Assembly: GCF_003386095.1 (NCBI RefSeq)
Contig: NZ_QREG01000015.1
Span: forward strand, 112,599-176,598
Direction of reading: 5' to 3'
Length of the DNA: 64,000 nt
Source: Marinoscillum furvescens DSM 4134
GTDB taxonomy: Bacteria > Bacteroidota > Bacteroidia > Cytophagales > Cyclobacteriaceae
The first letter of the stretch is position 1, and each line of letters opens with the position of its first letter. Shown in pieces: positions 36,301 through 45,746 of this stretch. The notes below the pieces were generated by a model that saw nothing but the letters and a program-made list of their open reading frames with translations, was not told the DNA's origin and did no database searches. Both the position numbers and the translations under genes were made by a program.

Positions 36301-36479
36301 ACCCTGAAAGTCGAATTTCTCAAATGCTGCAAATCAAGCAAAATGAGAAGAGCGTAGAAGCCAGGGAACCACGTGCATACCATGTACTGGAAGAATTGAG
36401 AGTAATGCCAAATGTTTGGTATTTGACGAAAGTCAGAAATAAAGATGAGGAGTCTAAAACTGAAAAAGCAGAAGCATAA
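33381..36479 (+). CDS. actB: Alternative complex III subunit ActB, iron-sulfur protein with molybdopterin-oxidoreductase-like domain
   Basis: A 1032-residue subunit. The N-terminus carries a Tat-type motif (SRRDFLKLMGFGIAAVSLAAC, near 43-63) ending in a lipobox-like Cys. A large molybdopterin-enzyme-like domain (about 70-720) follows but shows no Mo-ligand motif. The C-terminal quarter holds four Fe-S binding blocks: CTGCGSCTIACQTENN, CQQCNNAPCETVCPVA, CIGTRYCANNCPYKVRR and CSFCVQR with a later ACAASCPSEA. ActB passes electrons from quinol within complex III on the periplasmic side. Length and order are typical. Confidence 0.95.
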   Translation: MKETKKYWKGLEQLKNSDEFQKHANKEFPEYLPIGGAEGEEPSRRDFLKLMGFGIAAVSLAACETPVKKAIPYVKKPVSVDPTMPNYYASTFVSGSDYCSVLVKTREGRPIKLEGNSLSTFSGGGTSSQVEASVLSLYDQERLQQPLIDGKKASWDEIDSAVSKELAAANGKVAIVTNSIASPATQASIDALVAAYGATHVAYDQSSFSGLLAAYESAFGTRMLPSHDFSKAKTIVSFGADFLGSWPNHTGNNKQFAQTRKLDSKKKEMSRLYAFESNLSLTGANADYRTPIKPSQEGLYVANLYNAVAAKLGGTKVKVAKVEDDVVLQKAANDLVSAKGASIVISGSNDSEVQKLVIAINQLLGSYGNTIDPSKSVNLRKGDDAAFAGFVKKLNSGAISGVIFYNCNPVYDHALGSQIAAGIKKAKFAVSTSDRSDETSSLVKYQAPDHHYLESWNDFEPVTGQFSLSQPAIKNIFDTRQAQESFLKWAGQEVSAYDHVRASWNKNVYEKSGELAGADGFWNKCLHDGVYELKGAALTVSGPDVDVTGAAAAISKKYKVNSTELELILYTNYSVGDGTQANNPWLQEMPDPITKATWDNYLTVSPKQAEEWGIELGDMSTQTVSFTANGVTEEIPVLPQPGQAYGTVGLAVGYGRTKAGKVANGVGVNAYQFASVANGSTSFAVTSGVSATPTGNGYQIAQTQTHQTYMGRETVIQETVLNKYQKDPQAGRHFPKIATSEGYKKPYAVSLWQGHEYNNHHWGMMIDLNSCTGCGSCTIACQTENNIPVVGKQEVLNRREMHWLRIDRYYSSDAEEGDLKAMEKAAQNPEVTFQPMMCQQCNNAPCETVCPVAATTHSSEGLNQMTYNRCIGTRYCANNCPYKVRRFNWFKYHDNKQFDKNMSMNNDLGKMVLNPDVTVRARGVMEKCSFCVQRIQSGKLSAKKEGRRPTDEDVNVACAASCPSEALVFGDMKNPESRISQMLQIKQNEKSVEAREPRAYHVLEELRVMPNVWYLTKVRNKDEESKTEKAEA

Positions 36480-36485
36480 TAACCT

Positions 36486-37847
36486 ATGATAGCAGAATCA
36501 GCCGTTAGAGAACCCTTAGTGACCGGCGGAAAAACCGTCCATGATGTCACTCAGGATATAGCCGGAAGAGTAGAAGATAAACCCGCTAAATCATGGCTTT
36601 TGGCCATGGCTGTATCCCTGGCTACGCTTGCCGTAGGCGGATATGCCGTTGCCATGACCGTATGGGAAGGCATTGGTATGTGGGGACTCAATAAAACCGT
36701 AGGATGGGCCTGGGATATCACCAACTTCGTATGGTGGGTAGGTATCGGTCACGCGGGTACGTTGATCTCAGCAATTCTACTTTTATTCCGCCAGCGATGG
36801 AGAATGTCAATTAACCGTGCAGCAGAAGCGATGACTATTTTTGCTGTAATCTGTGCGGCGATGTTTCCAGTACTGCACATGGGTAGACCATGGCTTGGTT
36901 TTTATTGGGCACTTCCTTTGCCCAATACATTTGGGTCACTCTGGGTAAACTTCAATTCACCACTACTGTGGGATGTATTTGCAATCTCTACTTACTTTTC
37001 TGTATCGCTTGTTTTCTGGTACATTGGTTTGATTCCAGATTTTGCTACCATAAGAGACCGGGCTACCAACAAAATTTCTGCTGCCATTTATGGTACATTG
37101 AGTTTTGGATGGGACGGAGCAGCTAAAACCTGGTCTAGATACGAGACAGTAGCTCTGATCCTTGCAGGTTTGGCTACACCACTAGTACTTTCAGTACACA
37201 CCATTGTATCTTTTGACTTTGCTACATCTGTAATCCCTGGATGGCACACCACTATCTTCCCTCCATACTTTGTGGCGGGAGCGATCTTCTCTGGTTTTGC
37301 TATGGTACTTACGTTACTTTTGATCACACGTAAGGTTTACAAGCTTGAGGACTACATCACCATTCAGCATATAGAGCTGATGAACATTGTAATTATCATT
37401 ACAGGATCTATAGTAGGTATAGCTTACATCACAGAATTTTTCATAGCATGGTACTCTGGCGTAGAGGCAGAGCAGTATGCTTTTATCAACAGAGCAACAG
37501 GACCATACTGGTGGGCTTACTGGTCTATGATGACATGTAATGTAATTTCACCACAGCTGTTCTGGTTCAAGAAAATCAGAACCAATCTGGCAGCGACTTT
37601 TATCATTTCTATTATTGTAAACATTGGAATGTGGTTTGAGCGATTCGTAATTATCGTTACATCACTTCATAGAGATTTCTTACCATCTAGTTGGGCAATG
37701 TTCTATCCAACAGTTTACGATATGGGAGTTTATCTATTCACATTTGGTTTGTTCTTCACATTGTTCTTTGCATTTGCGAAGTTCTTCCCTGTGATCAACA
37801 TGGCTGAGGTAAAAAGTATTATTAAAGCAACTGGCGAAAAGAAATAA
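36486..37847 (+). CDS. actC: Alternative complex III subunit ActC (NrfD-like quinol subunit)
   Basis: A 453-residue membrane protein with about ten helices, of the NrfD/PsrC family. Visible blocks include [21 protein letters not shown] near 80, [20 protein letters not shown] near 130 and [20 protein letters not shown] near 238, the region that holds quinol-site residues in related proteins. It is the main quinol-oxidising membrane subunit with ActF. The gene starts 6 bases after actB and ends 2 bases before actD. Confidence 0.95.
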   Translation: MIAESAVREPLVTGGKTVHDVTQDIAGRVEDKPAKSWLLAMAVSLATLAVGGYAVAMTVWEGIGMWGLNKTVGWAWDITNFVWWVGIGHAGTLISAILLLFRQRWRMSINRAAEAMTIFAVICAAMFPVLHMGRPWLGFYWALPLPNTFGSLWVNFNSPLLWDVFAISTYFSVSLVFWYIGLIPDFATIRDRATNKISAAIYGTLSFGWDGAAKTWSRYETVALILAGLATPLVLSVHTIVSFDFATSVIPGWHTTIFPPYFVAGAIFSGFAMVLTLLLITRKVYKLEDYITIQHIELMNIVIIITGSIVGIAYITEFFIAWYSGVEAEQYAFINRATGPYWWAYWSMMTCNVISPQLFWFKKIRTNLAATFIISIIVNIGMWFERFVIIVTSLHRDFLPSSWAMFYPTVYDMGVYLFTFGLFFTLFFAFAKFFPVINMAEVKSIIKATGEKK

Positions 37848-37849
37848 GC

Positions 37850-38374
37850 ATGGCTCAAGAAAGCAACTATTTAGTCGGTGTATACGAGGATGAGGATGTA
37901 CTCCTCAAAGCTATCAAGCACGTACGTGATGGTGGCGTGAAGATCCATGAAGTTTATTCACCGTTTCCAGTACATGGTATAGAAGATGCACTGGGATATA
38001 GAAGGTCTAGATTGTCTATTGTTGCATTCCTTTTTGGATTGCTAGGAACGTCACTGGCACTTACCATGCAGTTTGGTATGATGACAATCGACTGGCCAAT
38101 GATTATAGGAGGTAAGGACTATGCACCGGTACCTTCATTTATACCTGTGACTTTCGAACTTACAGTACTTCTAGCTTCTTTTGGGATGGTTGGTACATTC
38201 ATGATCATCAGCAATCTGAAGCCATGGGGTAAGCCTAAACTTTTCGACAAAAGAATCACTGATGATAAGCACATCGTGGCTGTTGATTTAGGTAAAAATG
38301 ATGTAGATGAAGTAGCTATCAGCAAATTGTTTCAAGATAGTGGTGCTTCAGAAGTGAACAAGAAAACACTTTAA
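37850..38374 (+). CDS. actD: Alternative complex III subunit ActD (DUF3341)
   Basis: A 174-residue protein. It starts with a soluble DUF3341 portion, LVGVYEDEDVLLKAIKHVRDGGVKI (in two parts: LVGVYEDEDVLLKAI, KHVRDGGVKI), followed by SPFPVHGIEDALG, and then two membrane helices at about 60-80 and 98-120. ActD is a structural subunit of alternative complex III. It is tightly spaced between actC and actE. Confidence 0.94.
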   Translation: MAQESNYLVGVYEDEDVLLKAIKHVRDGGVKIHEVYSPFPVHGIEDALGYRRSRLSIVAFLFGLLGTSLALTMQFGMMTIDWPMIIGGKDYAPVPSFIPVTFELTVLLASFGMVGTFMIISNLKPWGKPKLFDKRITDDKHIVAVDLGKNDVDEVAISKLFQDSGASEVNKKTL

Positions 38375-38379
38375 GAACA

Positions 38380-39000
38380 ATGCTCAAGAATACATACAAA
38401 ATATTGACATTAGGTGTATTGGTCACCCTTGGAGCTTGTACGGCTGGCGTGGATGACACAGGTTTAGAATATGCGCCTCAGATGTATCACTCTACTCCTT
38501 ATGAGCCACTTTCACAGATTCAGGATGAAAATTCTGGGAGCTGGTTAGACTCGAACCCTGAGGATGAACACGGAGAGTTTTATAATTCGAATCCATACAA
38601 TGCGCATAACATGACAATGCGTGAGCCAGTAGCAAATACGATAAAAAGAGGAGAGTATATAGCGGACTATGGTATTGATGCAACTGATTATGCGTCAGCC
38701 GAGGCTTTGCTTACGAATCCTTTTGCTGATTCTGATGTGGCTTTGAAAGAAGGCAAAGCGTTGTATTTACGGTTTTGTGAGCACTGTCACGGAGAGAAAG
38801 GTGCTGGAGATGGCTTGGTTGGTGAAGTTTATAAAGGTGTAACTGCCTATAACTCAGCTACTGTTAAAGACAAGAAAGCTGGTCACATCTACTGGGTTAT
38901 AACCAATGGTAAAGGTCGCATGGGAGCTCATGCTTCACAATTGAGTGTAGATGAGCGCTGGAAAATCGTGACTTACGTACAAACGCTTCAAAAACAATAA
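38380..39000 (+). CDS. actE: Alternative complex III subunit ActE, monohaem cytochrome c lipoprotein
   Basis: A 206-residue lipoprotein (MLKNTYKILTLGVLVTLGAC, lipid Cys at 20). The C-terminal cytochrome domain has haem site FCEHCHGEKGAGDG near 129-142 and a methionine-containing segment GRMGAHASQL as the likely axial ligand region. An N-terminal part with many Tyr and Pro residues joins the anchor to the haem domain. ActE carries electrons from ActA/ActB to the oxidase. Confidence 0.94.
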   Translation: MLKNTYKILTLGVLVTLGACTAGVDDTGLEYAPQMYHSTPYEPLSQIQDENSGSWLDSNPEDEHGEFYNSNPYNAHNMTMREPVANTIKRGEYIADYGIDATDYASAEALLTNPFADSDVALKEGKALYLRFCEHCHGEKGAGDGLVGEVYKGVTAYNSATVKDKKAGHIYWVITNGKGRMGAHASQLSVDERWKIVTYVQTLQKQ

Positions 39001-39023
39001 AAACTGATTTTATCCTTCGAGAT

Positions 39024-40295
39024 ATGGTTGAAGAAAAATTTGAATTTACAGCGAAGACCAAGAAGAACCTCTTCATTTTTATGGGAGTGGGAGTGCTTCT
39101 TACGATCATAGGAATCATTTCAGTCTCCATGGGAGGTGGTCATCATGAGTTGGAAGGTGACGCAGGTCATCATGCATTTCACTGGTATCAACGTGTGTTT
39201 GCCAATTTGTGGATCAATAACGTCTTCTTCGCTGGATTATCCCTGGTAGGTGTATTGTTTTTTGCTATTCAATATGCTGCGCAGGCAGGTTGGTCAGCTG
39301 GTATTAAAAGAATTCCTTTGTCATTTGGAGCGTGGATTCCTTTTGCCGCAGTACTTATGCTGGTTACCTATTTTGTAGCTGGTCATGATATTTTCCACTG
39401 GACTCATCACGATTTGTATGATGTAGACTCTCCAGGATACGACTCAATAATTGCTGGAAAAGGTGCGTACTTCTTTTGGCCTTTAGAAGCTGGATCTTTC
39501 CCAATATTCTTTTTGGGCAGAATGGTGATTTTCTTCCTTGTTTGGTACTTGCTTTTCAATAAGCTCAAGCAAGTGGCTTATGAAGAAGACTCTATTTCTG
39601 GAACAGAGAAATGGTATCAACTACGTAAACTTTCAGCGTTCTTCATCATCTTCTTTGCAGTATCTTCTTCTATGGCCTCATGGGACTGGGTGATGTCGAT
39701 AGATACACACTGGTTTAGTACCATGTTTGGTTGGTATAATTTTGCTAGCTGGTGGGTGTCTGGTTTGGCTTTGACTGCACTTATTGTAGTGTTGCTAAAA
39801 GATAAGGGTTACCTGAAAATTGTCAACTCAAACCATATCCATGATCTTGGTAAGTTCATGTTCGCCTTCAGTATTTTCTGGACATATATCTGGTTCTCTC
39901 AGTTCTTGTTGATTTACTATGCCAACATTCCAGAAGAGACTATCTATTTCGTAGAGCGTTGGAAAAATGGACATTACGCACCGTTGTTTTACCTCAACCT
40001 AATTATCAATTTCTTCTTTCCATTTTTAGTGTTAATGACGAGAGATGCAAAACGACATGCACGTTTTATTAAGGTGATTGCACCGATGATAATTGTTGGA
40101 CACTGGTTGGATTTCTATTTGATGATAACTCCTGGAACACTTAAGTCAAACGGAGGGTTTGGTGCTCTAGAACTTGGTTTAATGTTTATATACTCAGGTG
40201 CATTTATTTTCGTGGTACTAAAACAAATGGCAAAAGCTCCTTTGTTTGCGAAAAACCACCCTATGTTGGAGGAGAGTTTACATCATCACATTTAA
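39024..40295 (+). CDS. actF: Alternative complex III subunit ActF
   Basis: A 423-residue membrane protein with about ten helices, of the NrfD-like ActF family. The start is MVEEKFEFTAKTKKNLFIFMG. Characteristic blocks include FHWYQRVFANLWINNVFFAGL near 50, ASWDWVMSIDTHWFSTMFGWY near 220, and FYANIPEETIYFVERWKNGHY-like sequence near 305. It pairs with ActC in the membrane arm. A 23-base gap separates it from actE and 27 bases from coxB. Confidence 0.94.
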   Translation: MVEEKFEFTAKTKKNLFIFMGVGVLLTIIGIISVSMGGGHHELEGDAGHHAFHWYQRVFANLWINNVFFAGLSLVGVLFFAIQYAAQAGWSAGIKRIPLSFGAWIPFAAVLMLVTYFVAGHDIFHWTHHDLYDVDSPGYDSIIAGKGAYFFWPLEAGSFPIFFLGRMVIFFLVWYLLFNKLKQVAYEEDSISGTEKWYQLRKLSAFFIIFFAVSSSMASWDWVMSIDTHWFSTMFGWYNFASWWVSGLALTALIVVLLKDKGYLKIVNSNHIHDLGKFMFAFSIFWTYIWFSQFLLIYYANIPEETIYFVERWKNGHYAPLFYLNLIINFFFPFLVLMTRDAKRHARFIKVIAPMIIVGHWLDFYLMITPGTLKSNGGFGALELGLMFIYSGAFIFVVLKQMAKAPLFAKNHPMLEESLHHHI

Positions 40296-40322
40296 TAAAA
40301 AGAGATAGTTAATTAAAACGAT

Positions 40323-41405
40323 ATGTTGGATTTCATCATTGTATTAGCGGTAATCCTCGTTCTGGCCTTATTACTGTCCATATTTAGAGTGGCTACTCTA
40401 GTGGGGATAGTAAAAGGTGATAGTAAACAAAAGGTACCCGTAAGTAATAAGCTACAAGCAACTCTTTTAGTGGTATTTATGGTGCTTGGCATCTTTGGCT
40501 TTTTCTACTACTCTTTCGGTGGGTTAAGTGAAGATTACACGCAACCTTTAGCTTCTGAGCATGGCGTGGTAACGGATCGTTTATTCTGGATCACGATGGC
40601 TATTACCGGATTCGTGTTTATCGTGACTCAAATATTCCTTTTTGGCTTCTCATACAAATACCAATACAAGGAAGGTAACAAGGCTTATTTCTATCCTCAC
40701 AATAACAAATTGGAGTATATATGGACAGCTGTTCCGGCATTGGTATTGGCAGTCCTTATCATATCAGGATGGCAAGCATGGGTGGATATCACCGGTCCTG
40801 CACCAGAAGATGCTGAAGTGATCGAGGTAATGGGCTATCAGTATTCATGGGCAGTTCGTTACGGAGGTGCTGATAAGAAATTGGGCGATTATGATTATCG
40901 AAAAATTGATGTGGTAAATCAGTCTGGAATTGATTTCTCTGACAAAGCCTCTTTCGATGATTTTATCCCTACAAAACTTTATTTACCAAAGGGGAGACCA
41001 GTGTTATTGCAGATTCGAGCAAGAGACGTGATACACAGTGTATATCAGCCACATTTCAGATTGCAAATGAATGCTGTGCCTGGTATGCCTACAAGGTTTT
41101 GGTTCGTACCGACCAAGACTACTCAGGAAATGCGCACAGAAACTGGTAATCCTGATTTTAATTATGAGTTAGTCTGCAACAAAATATGCGGAAAGGGTCA
41201 TTTTGCTATGAAATACCTGATAGAAGTACTGGAACCAGAGGAATACGATGAGTGGTATGCCAGTCAAGATGCATGGTTGAAGCAGAATTCTGATTATCTG
41301 GCTCAAGTACCAGAAGAATTACAGGAAATGGCTCGAATAGCTTCTGGAATGGAAGCAGAGCAAATAGAAAGTGAAGGTAAATCAGTAGTTAGCAGTACAT
41401 ATTAA
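40323..41405 (+). CDS. coxB: Cytochrome c oxidase subunit II
   Basis: A 360-residue subunit with membrane helices near 1-25, 45-65 and 85-115. The cupredoxin domain binds the CuA centre through His in RDVIHSVYQPHF near 240 and the block CNKICGKGHFAM near 285 (two Cys, His, Met). CuA receives electrons from the haem c chain of alternative complex III. The usual Glu between the cysteines is Lys here, as in several Bacteroidota. The gene is followed 11 bases later by coxA. Confidence 0.96.
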   Translation: MLDFIIVLAVILVLALLLSIFRVATLVGIVKGDSKQKVPVSNKLQATLLVVFMVLGIFGFFYYSFGGLSEDYTQPLASEHGVVTDRLFWITMAITGFVFIVTQIFLFGFSYKYQYKEGNKAYFYPHNNKLEYIWTAVPALVLAVLIISGWQAWVDITGPAPEDAEVIEVMGYQYSWAVRYGGADKKLGDYDYRKIDVVNQSGIDFSDKASFDDFIPTKLYLPKGRPVLLQIRARDVIHSVYQPHFRLQMNAVPGMPTRFWFVPTKTTQEMRTETGNPDFNYELVCNKICGKGHFAMKYLIEVLEPEEYDEWYASQDAWLKQNSDYLAQVPEELQEMARIASGMEAEQIESEGKSVVSSTY

Positions 41406-41416
41406 AAGGAAATAAC

Positions 41417-43276
41417 ATGTCAGTAGCAGACATTCAAGTAGAAGAACACTTAGCACATGATGATCACGGAGATCATCACGAGCAAAGCTTTATCAGTAAA
41501 TATATCTTTAGTACTGACCATAAAACCATCGCCAAGCAATTCCTAATTACAGGGATTATCTGGGCAATCATAGGAGGAGCTTTATCGGTAATTTTCCGAC
41601 TTCAGTTAGGTTTTCCTGAAATGCAATTGGAGTGGTTAAGACCTATTCTTGGCAAATGGATTACTGAAGGTGGCAAATTAGATTCTGAATTCTATCTGGC
41701 TTTAGTAACCATGCACGGAACCATTATGGTTTTCTTCGTACTTACGGCTGGGTTGAGTGGTACTTTTAGTAACTTCCTCATACCACTTCAGATTGGTGCC
41801 AGAGATATGGCATCAGGATTTATGAACATGCTTTCATACTGGTTCTTTTTCCTTTCTAGTGTGATCATGTTTGTCTCTCTTTTCTTAGAGACTGGTCCTG
41901 CAGGTGGTGGATGGACCGTTTACCCACCTTTAAGTGCACTTCCACAGGCGATTGCTGGCTCTGGGGCTGGTATGACACTTTGGTTGGTTTCAATGGTATT
42001 CTTTATTGCTTCTACGCTACTTGGTGGTATCAACTATATCACTACTGTCATTAATATGAGAACAGAAGGCTTGTCTTTTTCAAGGCTTCCGTTAACCATA
42101 TGGGCTTTCTTTATTACTGCTGTAATTGGACTGCTTTCATTTCCAGTACTAGTAGCAGCTGCTTTATTACTTGTTTTTGATCGTTCTTTCGGTACTAGCT
42201 TTTACCTGTCAGAAATTTATATCAATGGTGAAGCGCTACCAAATGTAGGAGGTAGCCCTATTTTATACCAACACTTGTTTTGGTTCCTGGGACACCCTGA
42301 AGTATACATCGTTATTCTTCCAGCTTTAGGAATCACATCAGAGATTATTTCTACGAACTCTCGAAAACCAATCTTTGGTTACCGAGCGATGATAGGTTCG
42401 ATTCTAGCGATTGCATTCTTGTCATTCATTGTATGGGCTCACCATATGTTCGTGACTGGTCTGAATCCATTCCTTGGATCTATTTTCATGTTCCTAACTT
42501 TGATAATTGCGGTGCCTTCAGCTGTAAAAGCCTTTAACTACATCACTACGATGTGGAAAGGAAACATTGTATTCACACCTGCGATGTTATTTTCAATTGG
42601 CCTGGTATCGTTCTTTATTTCTGGAGGACTTACCGGACTATTTTTAGGTAACTCTGCAGTAGATATTACACTACACGACACATACTTTGTGGTGGCACAC
42701 TTTCACCTTGTAATGGGTAGTGCCTCTTTCTTTGGCCTACTGGCAGGTGTATACCACTGGTTCCCTAAGATGTTTGGACGCATGATGGATGAGCGTTTAG
42801 GGTACATCCACTTCTGGTCTACGTTTGTTGGGGTTTACCTTGTGTTCTTCCCGTTGCACTACATTGGAATAGCTGGATTCCCAAGAAGATATTATTCATT
42901 CACAAGCTTTGATGCATTTAGCTCTTTTGCTGACCTGAATTCATTTGTGAGTTTAGCCGCAATTTTGACTTTTGGTGCTCAGTTTATCTTCTTGTTCAAC
43001 TTCTTTTTTAGTATTTACAAAGGAAGAAAAGCTCCAAAGAATCCTTGGAATTCCAATACTCTGGAATGGACTACACCTGAGTTGCCGGGTCATGGTAACT
43101 GGCCTGGTGCAATACCTAAGGTTTACAGATGGCCTTATGACTACAGCAAGCCAGGGTCCGAATCAGATTTTATACCACAGCACATTCCTTACAGTCAAAC
43201 ACCTGAATCAAACTTGCCTCATGAAGCTGAATTAGCTAAGAAAGAGGAGATCTCTCAGGTAAATGAATCAAAATAA
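41417..43276 (+). CDS. coxA: Cytochrome c oxidase subunit I (aa3, A1 type)
   Basis: A 619-residue haem-copper oxidase core. It starts with a His-rich tail and then STDHKTIAKQFLITG. Ligands include the first haem a His in ALVTMHGTIMVFFVLTAG, the CuB His with the cross-linked Tyr in GHPEVYIVILPALGITSE, two CuB His in VWAHHMFVTGLNPF, and HDTYFVVAHFHLVMGSASFF for haem a3 and haem a. The GHPEV motif marks the A1 class with a D-channel Glu. Its 3' end overlaps ctaA by 14 bases. Confidence 0.97.
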   Translation: MSVADIQVEEHLAHDDHGDHHEQSFISKYIFSTDHKTIAKQFLITGIIWAIIGGALSVIFRLQLGFPEMQLEWLRPILGKWITEGGKLDSEFYLALVTMHGTIMVFFVLTAGLSGTFSNFLIPLQIGARDMASGFMNMLSYWFFFLSSVIMFVSLFLETGPAGGGWTVYPPLSALPQAIAGSGAGMTLWLVSMVFFIASTLLGGINYITTVINMRTEGLSFSRLPLTIWAFFITAVIGLLSFPVLVAAALLLVFDRSFGTSFYLSEIYINGEALPNVGGSPILYQHLFWFLGHPEVYIVILPALGITSEIISTNSRKPIFGYRAMIGSILAIAFLSFIVWAHHMFVTGLNPFLGSIFMFLTLIIAVPSAVKAFNYITTMWKGNIVFTPAMLFSIGLVSFFISGGLTGLFLGNSAVDITLHDTYFVVAHFHLVMGSASFFGLLAGVYHWFPKMFGRMMDERLGYIHFWSTFVGVYLVFFPLHYIGIAGFPRRYYSFTSFDAFSSFADLNSFVSLAAILTFGAQFIFLFNFFFSIYKGRKAPKNPWNSNTLEWTTPELPGHGNWPGAIPKVYRWPYDYSKPGSESDFIPQHIPYSQTPESNLPHEAELAKKEEISQVNESK

Positions 43277-44267
43277 CTTTTTCAAAAGAGTAAATCTCTA
43301 TACGATCATTGCCGTCTACTTTTTAATACTTGTAGGCGGCATTGTTCGTAGTATGGGGGCTGGTATGGGATGCCCAGATTGGCCTAAATGTTTTGGTTCT
43401 TACATCCCACCATCTTCGGTTAGCGAATTGCCGGATGGATACGAGGCGTTGTATGTTGAAGCCAGGATAAAGAAAAATCATCGTTTGGCTCGTATGCTCT
43501 CGGCATTCGGCTTTGAAGAATTGGCAGATAAAGTTGAGCAAGACCCTGGGATTCAAGAGGTGACAGTTTTTGATGTGGAAAAAGCATGGATAGAATACAT
43601 CAATAGACTGGTAGGAGTGGTAATAGGACTTCTAATAATTGCAAACATGCTGGGTAGTTTAAAATATTGGAATAGCAATAGAACACTAGCGATTTTAGGT
43701 GTTGTTGGTTTTATTCTAGTAATATTCCAAGGATGGATTGGTTCACTTGTAGTGTCTACGAACTTACTTCCAGGGTTTATATCTTTCCATATGTTGTTAG
43801 CACTGGTTTTGGTGTGTGTGCTTTTAGCTCAGAGGGCTATGGCTGTCACTACTAAACAGGTAGTAGGTACCTCTATGATTTTTGTACTGTTAGTGATGAT
43901 GTTAGTGCAAATACTTTTGGGAATACAGGTTCGGGAGCAGATAGATACCATCAAATATGTAATAGCTGATCGGTTTTCCTGGATCGATGAGATGAATGCC
44001 GTGTTTTATGTGCATCGTTCATTTTCTCTCTTGATTTGTGGAGTGATAGGATGGGTAACATATATAAACTGGAAAAAGGGGGGTGTTCACCCGTTGATAT
44101 GGGCAATGGTAGCCATTACAGGCTTTGAAATAGTACTGGGAATCATCATGACGTATTTCGGAGTGCCGGCATTTGCACAACCTTTGCATTTGCTCTTCGG
44201 AACTGCTGCAATTGGCATCATTTTTTACCTATTTTTGTCATCGAAATTTACTGTTAACAGATGCTGA
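43263..44267 (+). CDS. ctaA: Haem A synthase (COX15/CtaA)
   Basis: A 334-residue membrane enzyme that oxidises haem O to haem A. It has eight helices; conserved features include GGIVRSMGAGMGCPDWPKCFG near 25-45, WIEYINRLVGVVIG near 115 with a ligand His/Arg region, ISFHMLLALVLVC near 180 and YVHRSFSLLICGVIG near 258. The gene overlaps coxA by 14 bases and ctaB by 7, so production is likely coupled to oxidase subunit I. Confidence 0.95.
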   Translation: MNQNNFFKRVNLYTIIAVYFLILVGGIVRSMGAGMGCPDWPKCFGSYIPPSSVSELPDGYEALYVEARIKKNHRLARMLSAFGFEELADKVEQDPGIQEVTVFDVEKAWIEYINRLVGVVIGLLIIANMLGSLKYWNSNRTLAILGVVGFILVIFQGWIGSLVVSTNLLPGFISFHMLLALVLVCVLLAQRAMAVTTKQVVGTSMIFVLLVMMLVQILLGIQVREQIDTIKYVIADRFSWIDEMNAVFYVHRSFSLLICGVIGWVTYINWKKGGVHPLIWAMVAITGFEIVLGIIMTYFGVPAFAQPLHLLFGTAAIGIIFYLFLSSKFTVNRC

Positions 44268-45154
44268 TGCGAGCGATGGATTTAGGGATTGTAACGAGTG
44301 CTAGCAAATTGAAGTGTTACTATGAACTTCTGAAGTTCAGGTTGTCTTTTCTTGTGGCATTTTCTTGTGGTTTTGGGTATTTGTTGGGACATTCTGGTAC
44401 CGTAAATTGGCTGCATTTTGCGTGGCTTGTACTGGGAGGTTTTTTGATTTCTGGTGCTTCTATCATCTTCAATCAGATTATAGAAAAGGACTTGGATAAG
44501 CTCATGCAACGCACCAAGGACAGGCCTTTGCCCACAGGCAGAGTTACAGTAAACGAAGCTTATCAATATGCTATTTTAACGGCTCTGGCTGGTTTTGGAA
44601 TTTTGGCATGGCAAACCAATACCTTGACGGTTTTGCTTTCATTGGTGTCAATGATATTGTACAGTTTTGTATACACTCCGCTGAAAAGGGTGGGGCCAAT
44701 TGCTGTATTTGTAGGAGCTATTCCTGGGGCTTTGCCTCCACTTTTGGGATGGGTGGCTGCTACAGGCACCATTTCGCATGAGGCACTTATTATTTTTGGA
44801 ATACAGTTTATTTGGCAGTTCCCGCATTTTTGGGCCATAGCCTGGGTAGCGGATGAAGATTATAAAAAAGCTGGATTTAAGCTTTTACCTGGAGGTGGAA
44901 AACAAGACCTGAATACAGCGATCAACATCATGATCTACACATTGTTTCTGTTGCCTTTAGGGCTGCTGCCTACCTACTTTGGGTTGGTGGGGATTACAAG
45001 TGGAGTAGTGGTGACTATTTGTGGAGCGTTGTTTTTAAGCCAAACATTCTCGTTAATGAAAGATTATTCTAGAAGATCAGCGCTCAAGATAATGTTTGGG
45101 TCATTTATTTATCTTCCGATAGTGCAGATAGCTTATTTATTAGACAAAGTGTGA
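44261..45154 (+). CDS. ctaB: Protohaem IX farnesyltransferase (haem O synthase)
   Basis: A 297-residue prenyltransferase of the UbiA superfamily that makes haem O, the substrate of ctaA. The start at 44261 is followed by two more in-frame ATGs; the later ones remain possible. The Asp-rich motif is NQIIEKDLDKLMQRTKDRPLPTG (NQIIEKDLDKLM and RTKDRPLPTG) near 70-93, and the second block is IWQFPHFWAIAWVADEDYKKAG near 185. About nine membrane helices are visible. Confidence 0.95.
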   Translation: MLMRAMDLGIVTSASKLKCYYELLKFRLSFLVAFSCGFGYLLGHSGTVNWLHFAWLVLGGFLISGASIIFNQIIEKDLDKLMQRTKDRPLPTGRVTVNEAYQYAILTALAGFGILAWQTNTLTVLLSLVSMILYSFVYTPLKRVGPIAVFVGAIPGALPPLLGWVAATGTISHEALIIFGIQFIWQFPHFWAIAWVADEDYKKAGFKLLPGGGKQDLNTAINIMIYTLFLLPLGLLPTYFGLVGITSGVVVTICGALFLSQTFSLMKDYSRRSALKIMFGSFIYLPIVQIAYLLDKV

Positions 45155-45155
45155 A

Positions 45156-45737
45156 ATGGAAAGATCGGCAGACATACCAGTAGGAAATGTGAGGGTGAAA
45201 TCAATGCACCCAAAGAAATTCGCCATGTGGCTGTTTCTAATTACGGTTACCATGATTTTTGTATCGCTAACGAGTGCTTACATTGTGAAGCGAGCGGAGG
45301 GTAACTGGTTATTAATAGAGTTTCCTTCGATGTTTCAGTGGACATCTGCGATTATTATAATCAGTAGTGTCTCTATGCAAATGGCCTATATTTTTGCCAA
45401 ACACAACAATCTACTTGGTGTCAGAGCGTCTTTGCTCGGTACAGCACTTTTGGCGGTTGCTTTTATTGTTGGGCAATTCATGTCGTGGGGGCAGCTTGTT
45501 AATCAAGATGTGTTTTTTGTAGGCAACCCGGCAGGCTCTTTTATATATGTGTTTACAGGCCTGCATGTGGCGCACCTTGTAGGTGGAGTCATATTTTTAA
45601 TTATTGTGTTAATAAACGCTTTTAGATATAAGGTTCATTCAAAGAGTATGGTGCAGATAGAGATGTGTGCTACATACTGGCATTTTCTGGGTGGACTTTG
45701 GTTGTATTTATACTTATTTTTGATCCTAAATAACTAG
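45156..45737 (+). CDS. Cytochrome c oxidase subunit III, short form
   Basis: A 193-residue five-helix protein of the subunit III family: MHPKKFAMWLFLITVTMIFVS near 19, a middle helix with FIVGQFMSWGQLV, FTGLHVAHLVGGVIFLIIV near 142, and TYWHFLGGLWLYLYLFLIL at the end. The first two helices of the classic subunit are missing, as in quinol and caa3 oxidases. It is followed by a second, longer subunit III gene. Confidence 0.92.
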   Translation: MERSADIPVGNVRVKSMHPKKFAMWLFLITVTMIFVSLTSAYIVKRAEGNWLLIEFPSMFQWTSAIIIISSVSMQMAYIFAKHNNLLGVRASLLGTALLAVAFIVGQFMSWGQLVNQDVFFVGNPAGSFIYVFTGLHVAHLVGGVIFLIIVLINAFRYKVHSKSMVQIEMCATYWHFLGGLWLYLYLFLILNN

Positions 45738-45746
45738 ACACGCACT